Program-made: the position numbers and the translations under genes
From: Elusimicrobiota bacterium
Lineage (GTDB): Bacteria; Elusimicrobiota; Elusimicrobia; FEN-1173
DNA: 64,000 nt
Direction: 5' to 3'
Assembly: GCA_016721625.1 (NCBI GenBank)
Contig: JADKHR010000001.1
Span: forward strand, 1,116,001 to 1,180,000
Notes under the pieces: model-generated
The model's input: only the letters and a program-made list of their open reading frames with translations
What the model was told of the DNA's origin: nothing
Database searches by the model: none
Part shown: positions 53,000 to 61,952 of the stretch, in pieces
How the letters are laid out: each line of letters begins with the position of its first letter
How positions within the stretch are numbered: position 1 is the first letter of the stretch

Positions 53000-53527
53000 A
53001 TGATCCGACCGATCCTGCTGTTCCCGGACCCGTCCCTTAAAGAAGTGTGCGGCGAGGTCGGCGCGGTGGACGGCGCCGCCGCCGAACTGCTGAGGGATCT
53101 GGCGGACACGCTTTACTCCACCCCCGGCGTGGGGATCGCCGCCCCGCAAATCGGGGCGCTCTGGCGGGCGGTGGTGGTGGATGTCACCTGGCTTCCCCCC
53201 CGCAAAGGAAAAGAACCCCCCAAGGGACACGGCCGTATTGCTCTACTCAACCCCCGCGTCGTCAAAGCCGAGGGATGCCTCACCTTTCGGGAAGGGTGCC
53301 TGTCCATCCCTGAATTTTTGGCCGACATCCGACGATCGTCCTTCGTCCGAGTGGAAGGCCTGGACCGGGACGGGAACCCCGCCGCCTACGAGAGCGAGGG
53401 GTTTGAAGCCGTGGCCCTCCAACACGAAATCGACCACCTGGACGGGATCCTTTTCCTGGACCGGGTGGCCAACATCAAGACCGACCTGTTCCGCCGAAAA
53501 CAACCCCCTCGGGCTAACGGAAGCTGA
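53000..53527 (+). CDS. def: Peptide deformylase
   Basis: This 175-residue metalloenzyme removes formyl groups from nascent proteins. It has GVGIAAPQIG, EGCLSIP and QHEIDHLDG, the three active-site motifs (Cys, HExxH). Length is normal. It follows the ACT-domain gene and overlaps the end of the OMP gene by 14 bp on the other strand. Confidence 0.95.
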   Translation: MIRPILLFPDPSLKEVCGEVGAVDGAAAELLRDLADTLYSTPGVGIAAPQIGALWRAVVVDVTWLPPRKGKEPPKGHGRIALLNPRVVKAEGCLTFREGCLSIPEFLADIRRSSFVRVEGLDRDGNPAAYESEGFEAVALQHEIDHLDGILFLDRVANIKTDLFRRKQPPRANGS

Positions 53528-54443
53528 AACGCAATCCCGCCGTGGCCGCCCAGTCGTCTTTCGCGTAGAGGCCCCCCAGGTTGATCTTGCACAACGGGAA
53601 AAAGGTGAACTCCAGCCCGCCGAGCAATTGCAAAATATCGTCGTCGGCTTTGGCGGAATTTTTTCCCGACACGTTCACGGCCCCGCCCGGAGAGGCGGTT
53701 CCCACCACATCCACCGACGTTTCCGCGTCGCCCATCAAACGGCTGTACCCCGCGCCGATATACGGCGTGATGATCACCAACTGTTTGCTCGCGATGACCC
53801 GGGCCGTGACGGCGCCGGTCCGCCAATCGGATTTCATCGTGGTCGCCGCGTCCAGGGTTCCGCCCGTCACGGGGGCCACGTAACGTTCCGTTCGTTGAAC
53901 ATCTCCGTTGGCCTGGTCGTATCCCAAGGTTAACGCCACGTCGGGAAGCACCACCCCGGTCGCCCCCTCGCCCATCAGCCGGCGGCGGATTTCCACCCCG
54001 AACACGGAGTTCTTGACTTTGGATTCCACCCCGTTTTTCGAATCGCTGAAGTCCATGCGGCCGTATTTCACCCCCAAATCCAGTTCAAAGGGAAGGCCGA
54101 CCTTCGCGTGGACCAGGGGCATCGGAAGCATCATCTCCGACGGCATATCGAACCCGGTGGTTTTGAGCGAGACCAACGACAGCTGATGGAACCCGTCCTG
54201 ATCCACCTTCGAAGAGCTCACTCCCGCCTCCACCCCGATCTCGACCCCCAGAAAATTATGCACATCCGCGGGAATTTGGGGGAGGGCGGCCGCGTTAAAA
54301 GCCGTGATATGCGCCACTTCTTGGCTAAACCACTTAGCGATTTGTTGTGAATCCGACTGGATGTCATCCTGGACAGCGGCGGAGACCGGTCCAACCAAAA
54401 CACACAGGAATGCCGAAAATAACAGCGTTTTATTGAACTTCAT
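53514..54443 (-). CDS. Outer-membrane beta-barrel protein of unknown function
   Basis: This 309-residue protein has a signal peptide (LLFSAFLCVLVGPVSA) followed by alternating strands with aromatic/hydrophobic residues and ends in FSFR, as outer-membrane barrels do. Blocks include ELDLGVKYGRMDFSD and ITPYIGAGYSRLMGD. ATG at 54443 is preferred over one 78 bp upstream. It is the last gene of the mdh-DUF3276-coaX group. No specific function is recognised. Confidence 0.75.
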   Translation of the reverse strand: MKFNKTLLFSAFLCVLVGPVSAAVQDDIQSDSQQIAKWFSQEVAHITAFNAAALPQIPADVHNFLGVEIGVEAGVSSSKVDQDGFHQLSLVSLKTTGFDMPSEMMLPMPLVHAKVGLPFELDLGVKYGRMDFSDSKNGVESKVKNSVFGVEIRRRLMGEGATGVVLPDVALTLGYDQANGDVQRTERYVAPVTGGTLDAATTMKSDWRTGAVTARVIASKQLVIITPYIGAGYSRLMGDAETSVDVVGTASPGGAVNVSGKNSAKADDDILQLLGGLEFTFFPLCKINLGGLYAKDDWAATAGLRFSFR

Positions 54444-54459
54444 AGGTTTTTCACCGCCC

Positions 54460-54480
54460 TTATCCACAGTTTTATCCACA
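54460..54480 (+). promoter_or_regulatory. Two perfect DnaA boxes, 12 bp apart
   Basis: TTATCCACA occurs at 54460-54468 and again at 54472-54480. They lie in the 41-bp gap between coaX and the OMP gene. Two boxes are too few for an origin; a DnaA-controlled gene or chance are possible. Confidence 0.45.
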
Positions 54481-54484
54481 AAGC

Positions 54485-55276
54485 TCACTTTTTCACTGAA
54501 TTTACGTGCCAAATTCGCCACAATCCCTCCAAGGTCAAATCCGGGACCACCGCCTCGATTTCAGGAACAGCGGGGGCCAAAACAGCCGCCAGCCCCCCGG
54601 TGGCTAAAACCGTTGGCCGGCCACCCATTTCCTTGGCGATTTGCCTCAAAAGGCCCCGGGTGAGGCCCACGTAACCATGGAAAAGGCCTGAAGCGATGCT
54701 GTCTTGGGTGTTTTTTCCGATGGCGTGGGGAGGGCGGTGGAAAGCCCCCACCAGGGGAAGTTTGGCGGTGCGCTGGTAAAGGACCTCCGCCGCCATTTGG
54801 GGGCCGGGCGCGATGGCCCCCCCGAGATAGGCCCCGCGCCGGTCCACGCAGTCGAAGGTGGTGGCGGTGCCGAAATCCGCCACGATCAGCGGGCCCCGCA
54901 CGCGAGCGAAAGCCGCCGCCGCGTTCACCACCCGATCGGCTCCGACTTCGCCCGGAACATCGTAAAGGATTTTGACCCCGGTCTTCACTCCGGGGACGAC
55001 AAAGAGAGGGCGGTGCCTCAATTGTTTTTCGGAAAGGTCCCGGAACACCGGATCCAGAGGGGGAACCACGCTGGCGATCACCACCCCCGCCAACAGGTCC
55101 AGGGAAGGTCCGGCGGCGGAGAGAAGACCCTGGAGTGTGACCCCCACCTCGTCCGCCGTGGCGTGGCGATGGGTGGCCAGCCGCCATCCGGCCAGCGGCG
55201 CGGGAGCGTCCCGCCTTTTTTCCGCGGGAAGGGCCCCGAGCGTGACATTGGTGTTGCCGATGTCAACCGCCAACAA
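54485..55276 (-). CDS. coaX: Type III pantothenate kinase
   Basis: This ~263-residue enzyme phosphorylates pantothenate, the first step of CoA synthesis. It has VDIGNTNVTLG (N-terminal nucleotide site), DFGTATTFDCV and GAIAPGPQMAAEVL, typical of CoaX. Two adjacent TTG codons near 55276 are the best starts, giving MLAVDIGNTN; a GTG at 55321 is possible. With coaE it would cover two steps of the CoA pathway. The frame extends far upstream without similarity. Confidence 0.88.
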   Translation of the reverse strand: MLAVDIGNTNVTLGALPAEKRRDAPAPLAGWRLATHRHATADEVGVTLQGLLSAAGPSLDLLAGVVIASVVPPLDPVFRDLSEKQLRHRPLFVVPGVKTGVKILYDVPGEVGADRVVNAAAAFARVRGPLIVADFGTATTFDCVDRRGAYLGGAIAPGPQMAAEVLYQRTAKLPLVGAFHRPPHAIGKNTQDSIASGLFHGYVGLTRGLLRQIAKEMGGRPTVLATGGLAAVLAPAVPEIEAVVPDLTLEGLWRIWHVNSVKK

Positions 55277-55359
55277 CCAGGGGCCAGCCTTCCCGGCGAG
55301 GGAGGAGGAACCGGGCGGCACGCGCGGGGTCGGCAAGAGGGGGCGCCTGCCGGGGATTC

Positions 55360-55572
55360 TCAGTTGACGGATGTTTCCGCCAACAAGGGTTCCGCCCGGG
55401 AAATGCGTTCCAGAGCGGAACGGAAGTCGTTCAAGTGGTCGTGGAACACCATGACCTTCGACATCCGCCCAAAACTTTTCTCCGTCAGCATGATGTATTT
55501 GTGGCCGTTTTTCGTGATGTGGCTTTCGAACACGTAGGTTCGTTTGCCGCACTCCAACGTTTCTGTGCTCAT
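55360..55572 (-). CDS. DUF3276 (Pur-alpha-like) small protein
   Basis: This 70-residue protein has GKRTYVFESHITKNGHKYIMLTEKSF and FHDHLNDFRSALERI, the beta-strand then helix plan of DUF3276/PUR-type nucleic-acid-binding proteins. ATG at 55572 is preferred to a start 48 bp upstream. Its role is unknown; ssDNA or RNA binding is a family expectation. It lies between mdh and coaX. Confidence 0.72.
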   Translation of the reverse strand: MSTETLECGKRTYVFESHITKNGHKYIMLTEKSFGRMSKVMVFHDHLNDFRSALERISRAEPLLAETSVN

Positions 55573-55606
55573 GGCCTTTTTTTTCCTCCCAAGGGTGAAG
55601 AGCGAT

Positions 55607-56557
55607 TTAATTTTTAACATGGTCCGCCCGCTTCAACGTTTCCACCAAGTCCTGTACGGCCTGGGCGGATTTCTGAAGCGCCGCCTTTTCATCATCCGTC
55701 AGCCGGAGCTCCATCACCTGTTCGATGCCGCGGGCGCCCAGCTTGACGGGCACGCCGAGGAACAAACCGCGAACCCCGTATTCCCCCTCCAGATACGCCG
55801 CGCAGGGGAAAATACGTTTTTTGTCTTTCAGGATGGACTCCACCATGGCCACCACGGAGGCCGACGGCGCGTAGTAAGCGGAACCCGTCTTGAGGAGTTT
55901 CACGATCTCCGCCCCGCCGTCCCGGGTGCGCTGGAAAATGGCGGCCAACGATTCGGCCTTGAGAAGGTCCCCCACGGGAACCCCGGCCACCGTGGTGTAG
56001 CGGGCGATGGGCACCATGGTGTCGCCATGCCCCCCCAACACCGTCGGCTGGATGTCTTCGACCGACACGTCGAGGGCCTCCGCCAAGAAAGCCGCCAACC
56101 GCGCCGAGTCCAAGACCCCGGCCATGCCGATGACCCGGTGTTTGGGGAACCCCGTGGTCCGAAGTGCCACGTGGGCCATGGCGTCCAAGGGGTTCGACAC
56201 CACGATCAGGATCGCCTCCGGCGAGTGGCGGGCCACCTGTTCGGAAACGCTTTTCACGATCCCCGCGTTGATGTTGAGAAGGTCGTCCCGGCTCATCCCC
56301 GGTTTGCGGGGCACGCCGGCCGTGATCACCACGATATCGGATTGGGCCGTCGGCCCGTATTCGGTTGTACCCACCACGCGACTGTCGAACCCGTAGAGGG
56401 GACCCGATTGCCGGATGTCCAAAGCCTTGCCAGCGGGCATGCCCTCGGTCGCCGGAATATCCACCAACACCACATCCCCCACCTCGGCCTCCGCCAGGCG
56501 TTGGGCCAGGGTGGCTCCCACGTTGCCGGCGCCAATCACGCTCAATTTTCTCCGCAT
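55607..56557 (-). CDS. mdh: Malate dehydrogenase (NAD)
   Basis: This 316-residue TCA-cycle enzyme has the NAD fold VIGAGNVGATLAQRL, the substrate loop AGVPRKPGMSRDDLL, VSNPLDAMAHVA and the catalytic His in GGHGDTMVP. This is the LDH-like Mdh type. It heads the minus-strand group with DUF3276, coaX and the OMP gene. Confidence 0.95.
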   Translation of the reverse strand: MRRKLSVIGAGNVGATLAQRLAEAEVGDVVLVDIPATEGMPAGKALDIRQSGPLYGFDSRVVGTTEYGPTAQSDIVVITAGVPRKPGMSRDDLLNINAGIVKSVSEQVARHSPEAILIVVSNPLDAMAHVALRTTGFPKHRVIGMAGVLDSARLAAFLAEALDVSVEDIQPTVLGGHGDTMVPIARYTTVAGVPVGDLLKAESLAAIFQRTRDGGAEIVKLLKTGSAYYAPSASVVAMVESILKDKKRIFPCAAYLEGEYGVRGLFLGVPVKLGARGIEQVMELRLTDDEKAALQKSAQAVQDLVETLKRADHVKN

Positions 56558-56693
56558 GGTTCCTCCCTCGGAACTCGTATTCCCGCGTGACGTATCGCCG
56601 CGGGATCTTTTTCCGTTCTTTGAATGGAAAACTAGATTTTAACCGGTTCGGGAGGAGTTGACAAGAGCAGGCGCGCCTGGTCTTTTAAGCGAT

Positions 56694-57794
56694 TTAGAGC
56701 GAGAGGTAGGCCTCGACCACGCGGGGATCGAATTTGGTGCCGGAGCCGTTGCGAGCCAGCTGGGCCTGCAGGACCGCCAATTCTTTCTCGGAAAGGCCGT
56801 TCAGTCGGAGTTCCTCCAACTGTTCCACCAACGCCACGATCCGGGCGCCCAAGGGAATGGCTTCCCCGGCCATGTGGTCGGGGTGGCCGGTGCCGTCCCA
56901 GGCCTCGTGGTGATGACGGATAATGGGGATGACGTTTTTAAATAGGCGGACGCCTTTCAGCAGTTCCGCCCCCAAAAGCGGGTGGGCCTGTTCCCGCGTC
57001 CGGGCCTGGGCCTGGGGCGTCGCTTTTTCCAGGAGCTCCCGGTGATTGACGGCCAAAAAACCAACGTCGTGCAGGAGCGCCCCGTAGTAAAGGTCCGGCC
57101 GTTCGGCCTCCGTCATCCCCATCTTTTTGCCGATGGCGCAGGCCCGCTCGGCCACCCGGGCGGGGTGCCCGACGTTGGCCGGGTCCGTGGCCTCGATGGC
57201 GGCGGTGAGGATTTCGATCATGTTATCGAAAAAATTGTGTTGGGACTCGGCTTGGCGGGCATTTTCGATGGACACGGCGGCCAGGCCCGCCAGTTCTTCC
57301 AGAGCCCGCTTGTCGGTCGGGGTGACGTGCCCCGCTTTCTTGTTGAGGCCTTCGCAGACGCCGATCACCCGGCCGTCCACCAGGAACGGCACCGCGAGGA
57401 CGGATTTCGTGGAGAAGCCCGTGGCGCGGTCCACGTCTTTGGCGAACCGGGGGTCGTGTCGGACATCGTTGACGAGGACGGCTTCCCCCTTGCTGACAAC
57501 CCATCCCGCCAGTCCCTGGTGAAGGGGAACCATCTGGCCCTGCACGATCCGTCCCTTTTCTCCCGTGGCGGTGCGGAAATAGAGGTTTCTCCCTTCCTCG
57601 TCCAGGAGCAGGAGCGACGCTCCCTCGGCACCGGTCAACCGTTCGGCCACGCGCACGATTTCTTTCAGCAAGCCGTCGACGAAAAGGTTCGAGGAGAGGG
57701 CGCGCGCGATGCCGAAAAGTTCCTGAACCCTCCGTGCGTCTCCCCGGACGGGGCGGGCGGAGGATTTCCTCGGTCCGGACGGGGGCCGCTTCAA
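56694..57794 (-). CDS. GAF-domain HD-GYP protein, translated from a TTG overlapping pilB
   Basis: About 366 residues. An N-terminal GAF domain (about 35-180; GASLLLLDEEGRNLYFRTATG) is followed by HD-GYP (ATDPANVGHPARVAERA, LLHDVGFLAVNH, HHHEAWDGTGHPDHMAGEAIP). The HD metal site is near complete. HD-GYP proteins hydrolyse c-di-GMP; GAF may sense a small molecule. The frame extends far upstream but that part is antisense-like shadow; TTG overlapping the pilB stop is the likely start. Coupled to pilB, it may tune type-IV pili or secretion. Confidence 0.82.
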   Translation of the reverse strand: MKRPPSGPRKSSARPVRGDARRVQELFGIARALSSNLFVDGLLKEIVRVAERLTGAEGASLLLLDEEGRNLYFRTATGEKGRIVQGQMVPLHQGLAGWVVSKGEAVLVNDVRHDPRFAKDVDRATGFSTKSVLAVPFLVDGRVIGVCEGLNKKAGHVTPTDKRALEELAGLAAVSIENARQAESQHNFFDNMIEILTAAIEATDPANVGHPARVAERACAIGKKMGMTEAERPDLYYGALLHDVGFLAVNHRELLEKATPQAQARTREQAHPLLGAELLKGVRLFKNVIPIIRHHHEAWDGTGHPDHMAGEAIPLGARIVALVEQLEELRLNGLSEKELAVLQAQLARNGSGTKFDPRVVEAYLSL

Positions 57795-59623
57795 TGGGCC
57801 GCCGCCGCTTTTTTCGCGGCGTCCTCGGCGGCCTCGGAGGCGCCGCCCAACACTTCCCGGACCGTGGTGCCGCCGTCCAGAACTTTCTGGAGCCCGTCCA
57901 TCAAAATCGTCCGCATTTTCTGCGGGGACTTCTTGACCGCCGCCTCGCGCACCGAATCCACCGTCATCTCCTTCAACATCACGGCTCGGACGGCGTCGTC
58001 GACCACCAGAAGTTCGTGGATGCCGAGACGGCCTTTGAAACCCGATCCATTGCAGTTGCGGCACCCCGCCCCCTGGTAGATCTGGAGACCCGGGGCGACC
58101 TTCATCCCGTTGGTGACAAAAACCTCCATTTCCTCGACGGAAATAGCGCGCGGAGTCTTGCAGTCGGGACAGATCCGCCGGCACAGCCGCTGGGCGAGCA
58201 CGCATTTGAGCGTGCTCGCCACCATGAAAGACGGGATGCCCATGTCCACCAACCGCGTCAAGGTGGAGGGGGCGTCGTTGGTGTGGATCGTCGAGAACAC
58301 GAGGTGGCCGGTCATGGCGGCCTCCATGGCGATGTGGGCGGTTTCCTGGTCGCGGATTTCTCCCACCATGATGACGTCGGGATCGAGACGCAGGAAGGAG
58401 CGGAGCGCCGTCGCGAAATCGAAACATTTGTCTTCGCCCAATTTCAGGTCGGGGTTGACCTGGACCTGCACGATGCCGTCCAGGTTGTACTCGACCGGGT
58501 TCTCGGCCGTGAGGATCTTGATGTCCGGGCGGTTGATGTGGTTCAGCGAGGCGTAGAGCGTCGTGGATTTTCCCGACCCCGTGGGCCCGCACACCAGGAC
58601 GATGCCGAAATTCTTTTTTCCTCCCACCCCCGCCATCAGCGCCAGGAATCGGTCCAGGGTGTCGGGGAAAAACCCAAGCCTCTTGATGTCGACTTGCACG
58701 GCCTTCCGGTCCAGGATCCGCATGACCACGGATTCGCCGTAAACCGTGGGGATGATTTCCACCCGAAACTCGATGGGGCTGCCCTTGGCCATCACCTGGA
58801 TTCGTCCGGACTGGGGAATACGCCGTTCCGTGATGTTCATGGAATTGGTCATGATCTTGATCTTCGCGATCACGGCGCTCCGGTACGTCCAGGGGATCTG
58901 GAAAGCGGCGGCCTTCAAAAAACCGTCGACGCGGAAACGGACCAAGACCTTGGAGTTCCGGCCCGCGGGGTCCTCGAAAGGTTCGATGTGGATGTCGGAA
59001 GATTTCTGCCCGAGAGCCGACAGGATGATCCCGTTGACGATCTTTTCGACTTCGGGGGCCGAAGCGTCCACCTCGGTCACGTCGGTCTTTTCCTTAACGC
59101 GTTCCAGCGACCCTTCCACGTCCGGGATGACGGCGTCGGTCACGGATTTAAGGAGTTCCGCCCCCTGACCGCTCCCCGAAATGCCGTAGACCTTGTCCAG
59201 TTCTTTTAAAATGTCCTCCGGCATGGCCATGTAACGCTGAACTTCCAGGCCGGTCTTGATGTGGATGTCTTCCGACACCATGAAGTCCCGAGGGTCCGCC
59301 ATGGCCACCAGAAGCACCTGGTCTTCTTTGGCGAACGGCAGGACCAGGTGTTTTCGGGCGTCGGCCTCCGGCAGGATATGAACCACGTCGGGATCGATCT
59401 CCATCTCGGCCAGGTCCACCGCCTTGGTGCGCCATTCACGGGACAGGACCTGGAGGATGTCGACTTTGTCCACCCATTTTTTTTCGACGAGGATCTGTTG
59501 AAGGGGCCGACCCGAACTGGCCGCTTCTTTCTCGGCCAGGGCGAGGTTTTCGGTGGTGACGAGGTGGGCTTCGAGGATGATTTCCGCGGCGGTTTTCCGT
59601 CCGACGTTGGGGCGAAGGGCCAT
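57791..59623 (-). CDS. pilB: GspE/PilB-type ATPase
   Basis: This 610-residue hexameric ATPase drives pilus assembly or type II secretion. It has an N-terminal MshEN-like domain (to about 160), the Walker A GPTGSGKST, Asp box GEIRDQETAH and a zinc site CRRICPDCK...CRNCNGSG. PilB and GspE cannot be separated from sequence alone. The stop overlaps the HD-GYP start, which is a known pairing of pilus motor with c-di-GMP enzymes. Confidence 0.92.
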   Translation of the reverse strand: MALRPNVGRKTAAEIILEAHLVTTENLALAEKEAASSGRPLQQILVEKKWVDKVDILQVLSREWRTKAVDLAEMEIDPDVVHILPEADARKHLVLPFAKEDQVLLVAMADPRDFMVSEDIHIKTGLEVQRYMAMPEDILKELDKVYGISGSGQGAELLKSVTDAVIPDVEGSLERVKEKTDVTEVDASAPEVEKIVNGIILSALGQKSSDIHIEPFEDPAGRNSKVLVRFRVDGFLKAAAFQIPWTYRSAVIAKIKIMTNSMNITERRIPQSGRIQVMAKGSPIEFRVEIIPTVYGESVVMRILDRKAVQVDIKRLGFFPDTLDRFLALMAGVGGKKNFGIVLVCGPTGSGKSTTLYASLNHINRPDIKILTAENPVEYNLDGIVQVQVNPDLKLGEDKCFDFATALRSFLRLDPDVIMVGEIRDQETAHIAMEAAMTGHLVFSTIHTNDAPSTLTRLVDMGIPSFMVASTLKCVLAQRLCRRICPDCKTPRAISVEEMEVFVTNGMKVAPGLQIYQGAGCRNCNGSGFKGRLGIHELLVVDDAVRAVMLKEMTVDSVREAAVKKSPQKMRTILMDGLQKVLDGGTTVREVLGGASEAAEDAAKKAAAAH

Positions 59624-59759
59624 GGAATTAGAGACCCGACGCCGGGAACGCCATGGAACAGGCCACCGACCGGGGACGGGGAATCATGCCGGAATATCGA
59701 GACCAGGGGATCAGCATCCCCACCTATCTAACCCCAGAACGGAGAATTGTCCAGAGGTT
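59624..59759. other. Gap downstream of the membrane protein and upstream of pilB
   Basis: 136 bp with no gene. It should hold the promoter of pilB, but no clear -10/-35 pair was seen. Confidence 0.4.
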
Positions 59760-60323
59760 TTATGGAGAGGACTTTCGGGGAAAGGCCGAGGACGGCGGTG
59801 GAGAGAGGGAAGCGCCGCGCCGGCGCGTGAGAGCGGCGGCGCCGATGGCCCCCACGGCGGCCCACCACGACCAGGCGGCCAGGAGCGCGCGCCGATGGTG
59901 AACGCGGGACCGTCGGAGTTCCCCGGCGTCCCGCACCCACGCCAACGCCCCGGTCAGACGCCCGTCCATCCACACCGGGGCCCAAAAAGCCCAGGCCCCA
60001 GTCTCTAAAGAGCGATCCACGGGAGCGGAAAGGCGGAGCGGCGGGGCGGGAAGCGGGTCCCCTTCGAGCCGGAGGACCTGACCGTGGGGGTCCAGCAACG
60101 CGGCGGAGCGGCTGTCCGGATCGCCCGCCAAACGACGGAGCAGGCGCGCGCGGTCCGCCCCCCCGTCGCCGAGCCGGTCCGACCAAGCCGCGGCCAAGCG
60201 CCGCCCTTCCCGCCGGAAGGATTCGGTCTGGATCGAAACCCCATAACGCTGGACGTAAAAGAAAAGGAGGCCGACCCAGGCGAGCGAGAGAAGGTATCCC
60301 GCCCAGACCCCTCCGGGCTTCAC
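59760..60323 (-). CDS. Two-helix membrane protein, unknown function
   Basis: This 187-residue protein has an N-terminal helix (WAGYLLSLAWVGLLFFYV), an extracytoplasmic part of about 115 residues with GDPDSRSAALLDPHG, and a second helix (LLAAWSWWAAVGAIGAAAL). The plan resembles the sensor part of a histidine kinase without its kinase, so it may be a truncated sensor. The GTG start is 1 bp after the pyrG stop. The C-terminal tail (SLSPPPSSAFPRK) looks odd. Confidence 0.55.
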   Translation of the reverse strand: MKPGGVWAGYLLSLAWVGLLFFYVQRYGVSIQTESFRREGRRLAAAWSDRLGDGGADRARLLRRLAGDPDSRSAALLDPHGQVLRLEGDPLPAPPLRLSAPVDRSLETGAWAFWAPVWMDGRLTGALAWVRDAGELRRSRVHHRRALLAAWSWWAAVGAIGAAALTRRRGASLSPPPSSAFPRKSSP

Positions 60324-60324
60324 G

Positions 60325-61923
60325 TTACCCTTGTCGGGGAGAGAGGCGCCGGAGGGCGGCGGCGACGAAATCGCGGAACAATGGATGGGGGCGCAGGGGA
60401 CGGGACTTGAGTTCCGGGTGAAACTGCACCGCCACGTACCAGGGGTGGTTTTTCAGTTCCACCGCCTCGGCCAGGTGGAGCCGCGGATAATCACCGACGA
60501 CGCGCAGGCCGGCCTTTTCCAAAGCGGGCCGGTATTTATTGTTCAGCTCGTAGCGGTGGCGATGGCGTTCGTAGGCCATGTCGCGGCCGTAGGCCTTGTG
60601 GGCGAGAGAACCGGCTTTTAACCGGCAGGGATAAACGCCCAACCGCATGGTGCCGCCCAACTGCGTGATCTTTTTTTGCTCGTCCATCTTGCAGACCACG
60701 GGATGGGGAGTTTTGGGGGAGAACTCGGTGGAATGGGCCTTCCCGAGCTTGGCCAGGTGGCGGGCCACTTCGATCACCGCGCACTGCATGCCCAGGCAAA
60801 TGCCGAAGAAGGGGATCTGGTGTTCCCGCGCGAACTTGGCCACGGCGATTTTTCCCTCCACCCCGCGGTCGCCGAACCCGCCCGGGATCAGAATCCCGTC
60901 CACCTGAAGGAGCTGGGCTTCCAGGGTCTTGTCTTCCACATCCAAATACTTCACGACCACCTTGGCGTCGTTGGCCAAGCCCCCATGGAGAAGCGCTTCG
61001 CCGATGGACTTGTAGGCGTCCTTTAACTCCACGTATTTTCCGGCGACGCCGATGGTCACGTGGTGCCGGGGGTTTCGGATCTTCTCCACCATGGCTTTCC
61101 AGGAGGCCAGGTCCTTGGTGGGGCTCCGCTGGCGGAGCATCATGAGCACCTGCTCGTCCAACCCCTGCCGTTCGAACATGAGGGGCACGTCGTAGATCGT
61201 GTCCACGTCCACGGCTTCGATCACCGCTTCCTTGGGGACGCTGGAGAAAAGCGCGATTTTGTCCCGGATCTCCACGCCCAGCGGGCGGTCCGAGCGGCAT
61301 ATGATGATGTCGGGCTCGATCCCGATCTCGCGAAGTTTTCCGACGGAGTGCTGGGTGGGTTTGGTTTTCAACTCCTCGGCCGCTTTAATGTAAGGGACCA
61401 GGGTGAGATGGATGTAGAGAACGTTGTCCCGGCCCGCGTCGATCCGCATTTGGCGGATGGCTTCCAGGAAGGGCAGGGACTCGATGTCGCCCACCGTCCC
61501 CCCCACCTCCACGATCACGATGTCGCGGCCCTTGGCGACGCGAAAAAGGCGGTTTTTGATTTCGTTGGTGATGTGCGGGATGACTTGAACCGTCTTGCCC
61601 AAAAACTCGCCCCGCCGCTCCTGGCCCAACACGGTCTCGTAGATTTGGCCCGAGGTGCAATTGTTGTCCCGGGTCATGTCCACGTCGATGAACCGTTCGT
61701 AGTGGCCCAGATCCAGATCGGTCTCGGCGCCGTCTTCGGTGACATAGACCTCGCCGTGTTGGTAGGGGCTCATGGTCCCCGGGTCCACGTTCAAGTAGGG
61801 GTCCAGCTTGATCATGGTGATGTTCAGGCCCCGGGCCTTGAGCAGTCGCCCCAAGGAGGAGGCCGCAATGCCTTTCCCCAACGAACTCACCACCCCGCCC
61901 GTCACGAAGATGAACTTGGCCAT
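60325..61923 (-). CDS. pyrG: CTP synthase
   Basis: This 532-residue enzyme makes CTP from UTP and glutamine. The N-terminal synthase domain has FIFVTGGVVSSLGKGI, and the C-terminal class I amidotransferase has FFGICLGMQCAVIE (nucleophilic Cys) and VQFHPEL. ATG at 61923 follows GGGGGA. It provides CTP to KdsB upstream in the same operon. Confidence 0.97.
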   Translation of the reverse strand: MAKFIFVTGGVVSSLGKGIAASSLGRLLKARGLNITMIKLDPYLNVDPGTMSPYQHGEVYVTEDGAETDLDLGHYERFIDVDMTRDNNCTSGQIYETVLGQERRGEFLGKTVQVIPHITNEIKNRLFRVAKGRDIVIVEVGGTVGDIESLPFLEAIRQMRIDAGRDNVLYIHLTLVPYIKAAEELKTKPTQHSVGKLREIGIEPDIIICRSDRPLGVEIRDKIALFSSVPKEAVIEAVDVDTIYDVPLMFERQGLDEQVLMMLRQRSPTKDLASWKAMVEKIRNPRHHVTIGVAGKYVELKDAYKSIGEALLHGGLANDAKVVVKYLDVEDKTLEAQLLQVDGILIPGGFGDRGVEGKIAVAKFAREHQIPFFGICLGMQCAVIEVARHLAKLGKAHSTEFSPKTPHPVVCKMDEQKKITQLGGTMRLGVYPCRLKAGSLAHKAYGRDMAYERHRHRYELNNKYRPALEKAGLRVVGDYPRLHLAEAVELKNHPWYVAVQFHPELKSRPLRPHPLFRDFVAAALRRLSPRQG

Positions 61924-61952
61924 CGGTCCCCCTTTTTCTTCCGCCGCGCGGT

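Noticed and set aside
54460..54480. Chromosomal origin
   Set aside because: Only two DnaA boxes, no AT-rich unwinding region and no dnaA or dnaN nearby.
57795..58592. N-terminal extension of the GAF/HD-GYP protein
   Set aside because: This part is rich in Arg/Gly/Pro and overlaps pilB on the same strand in another frame; no domain.
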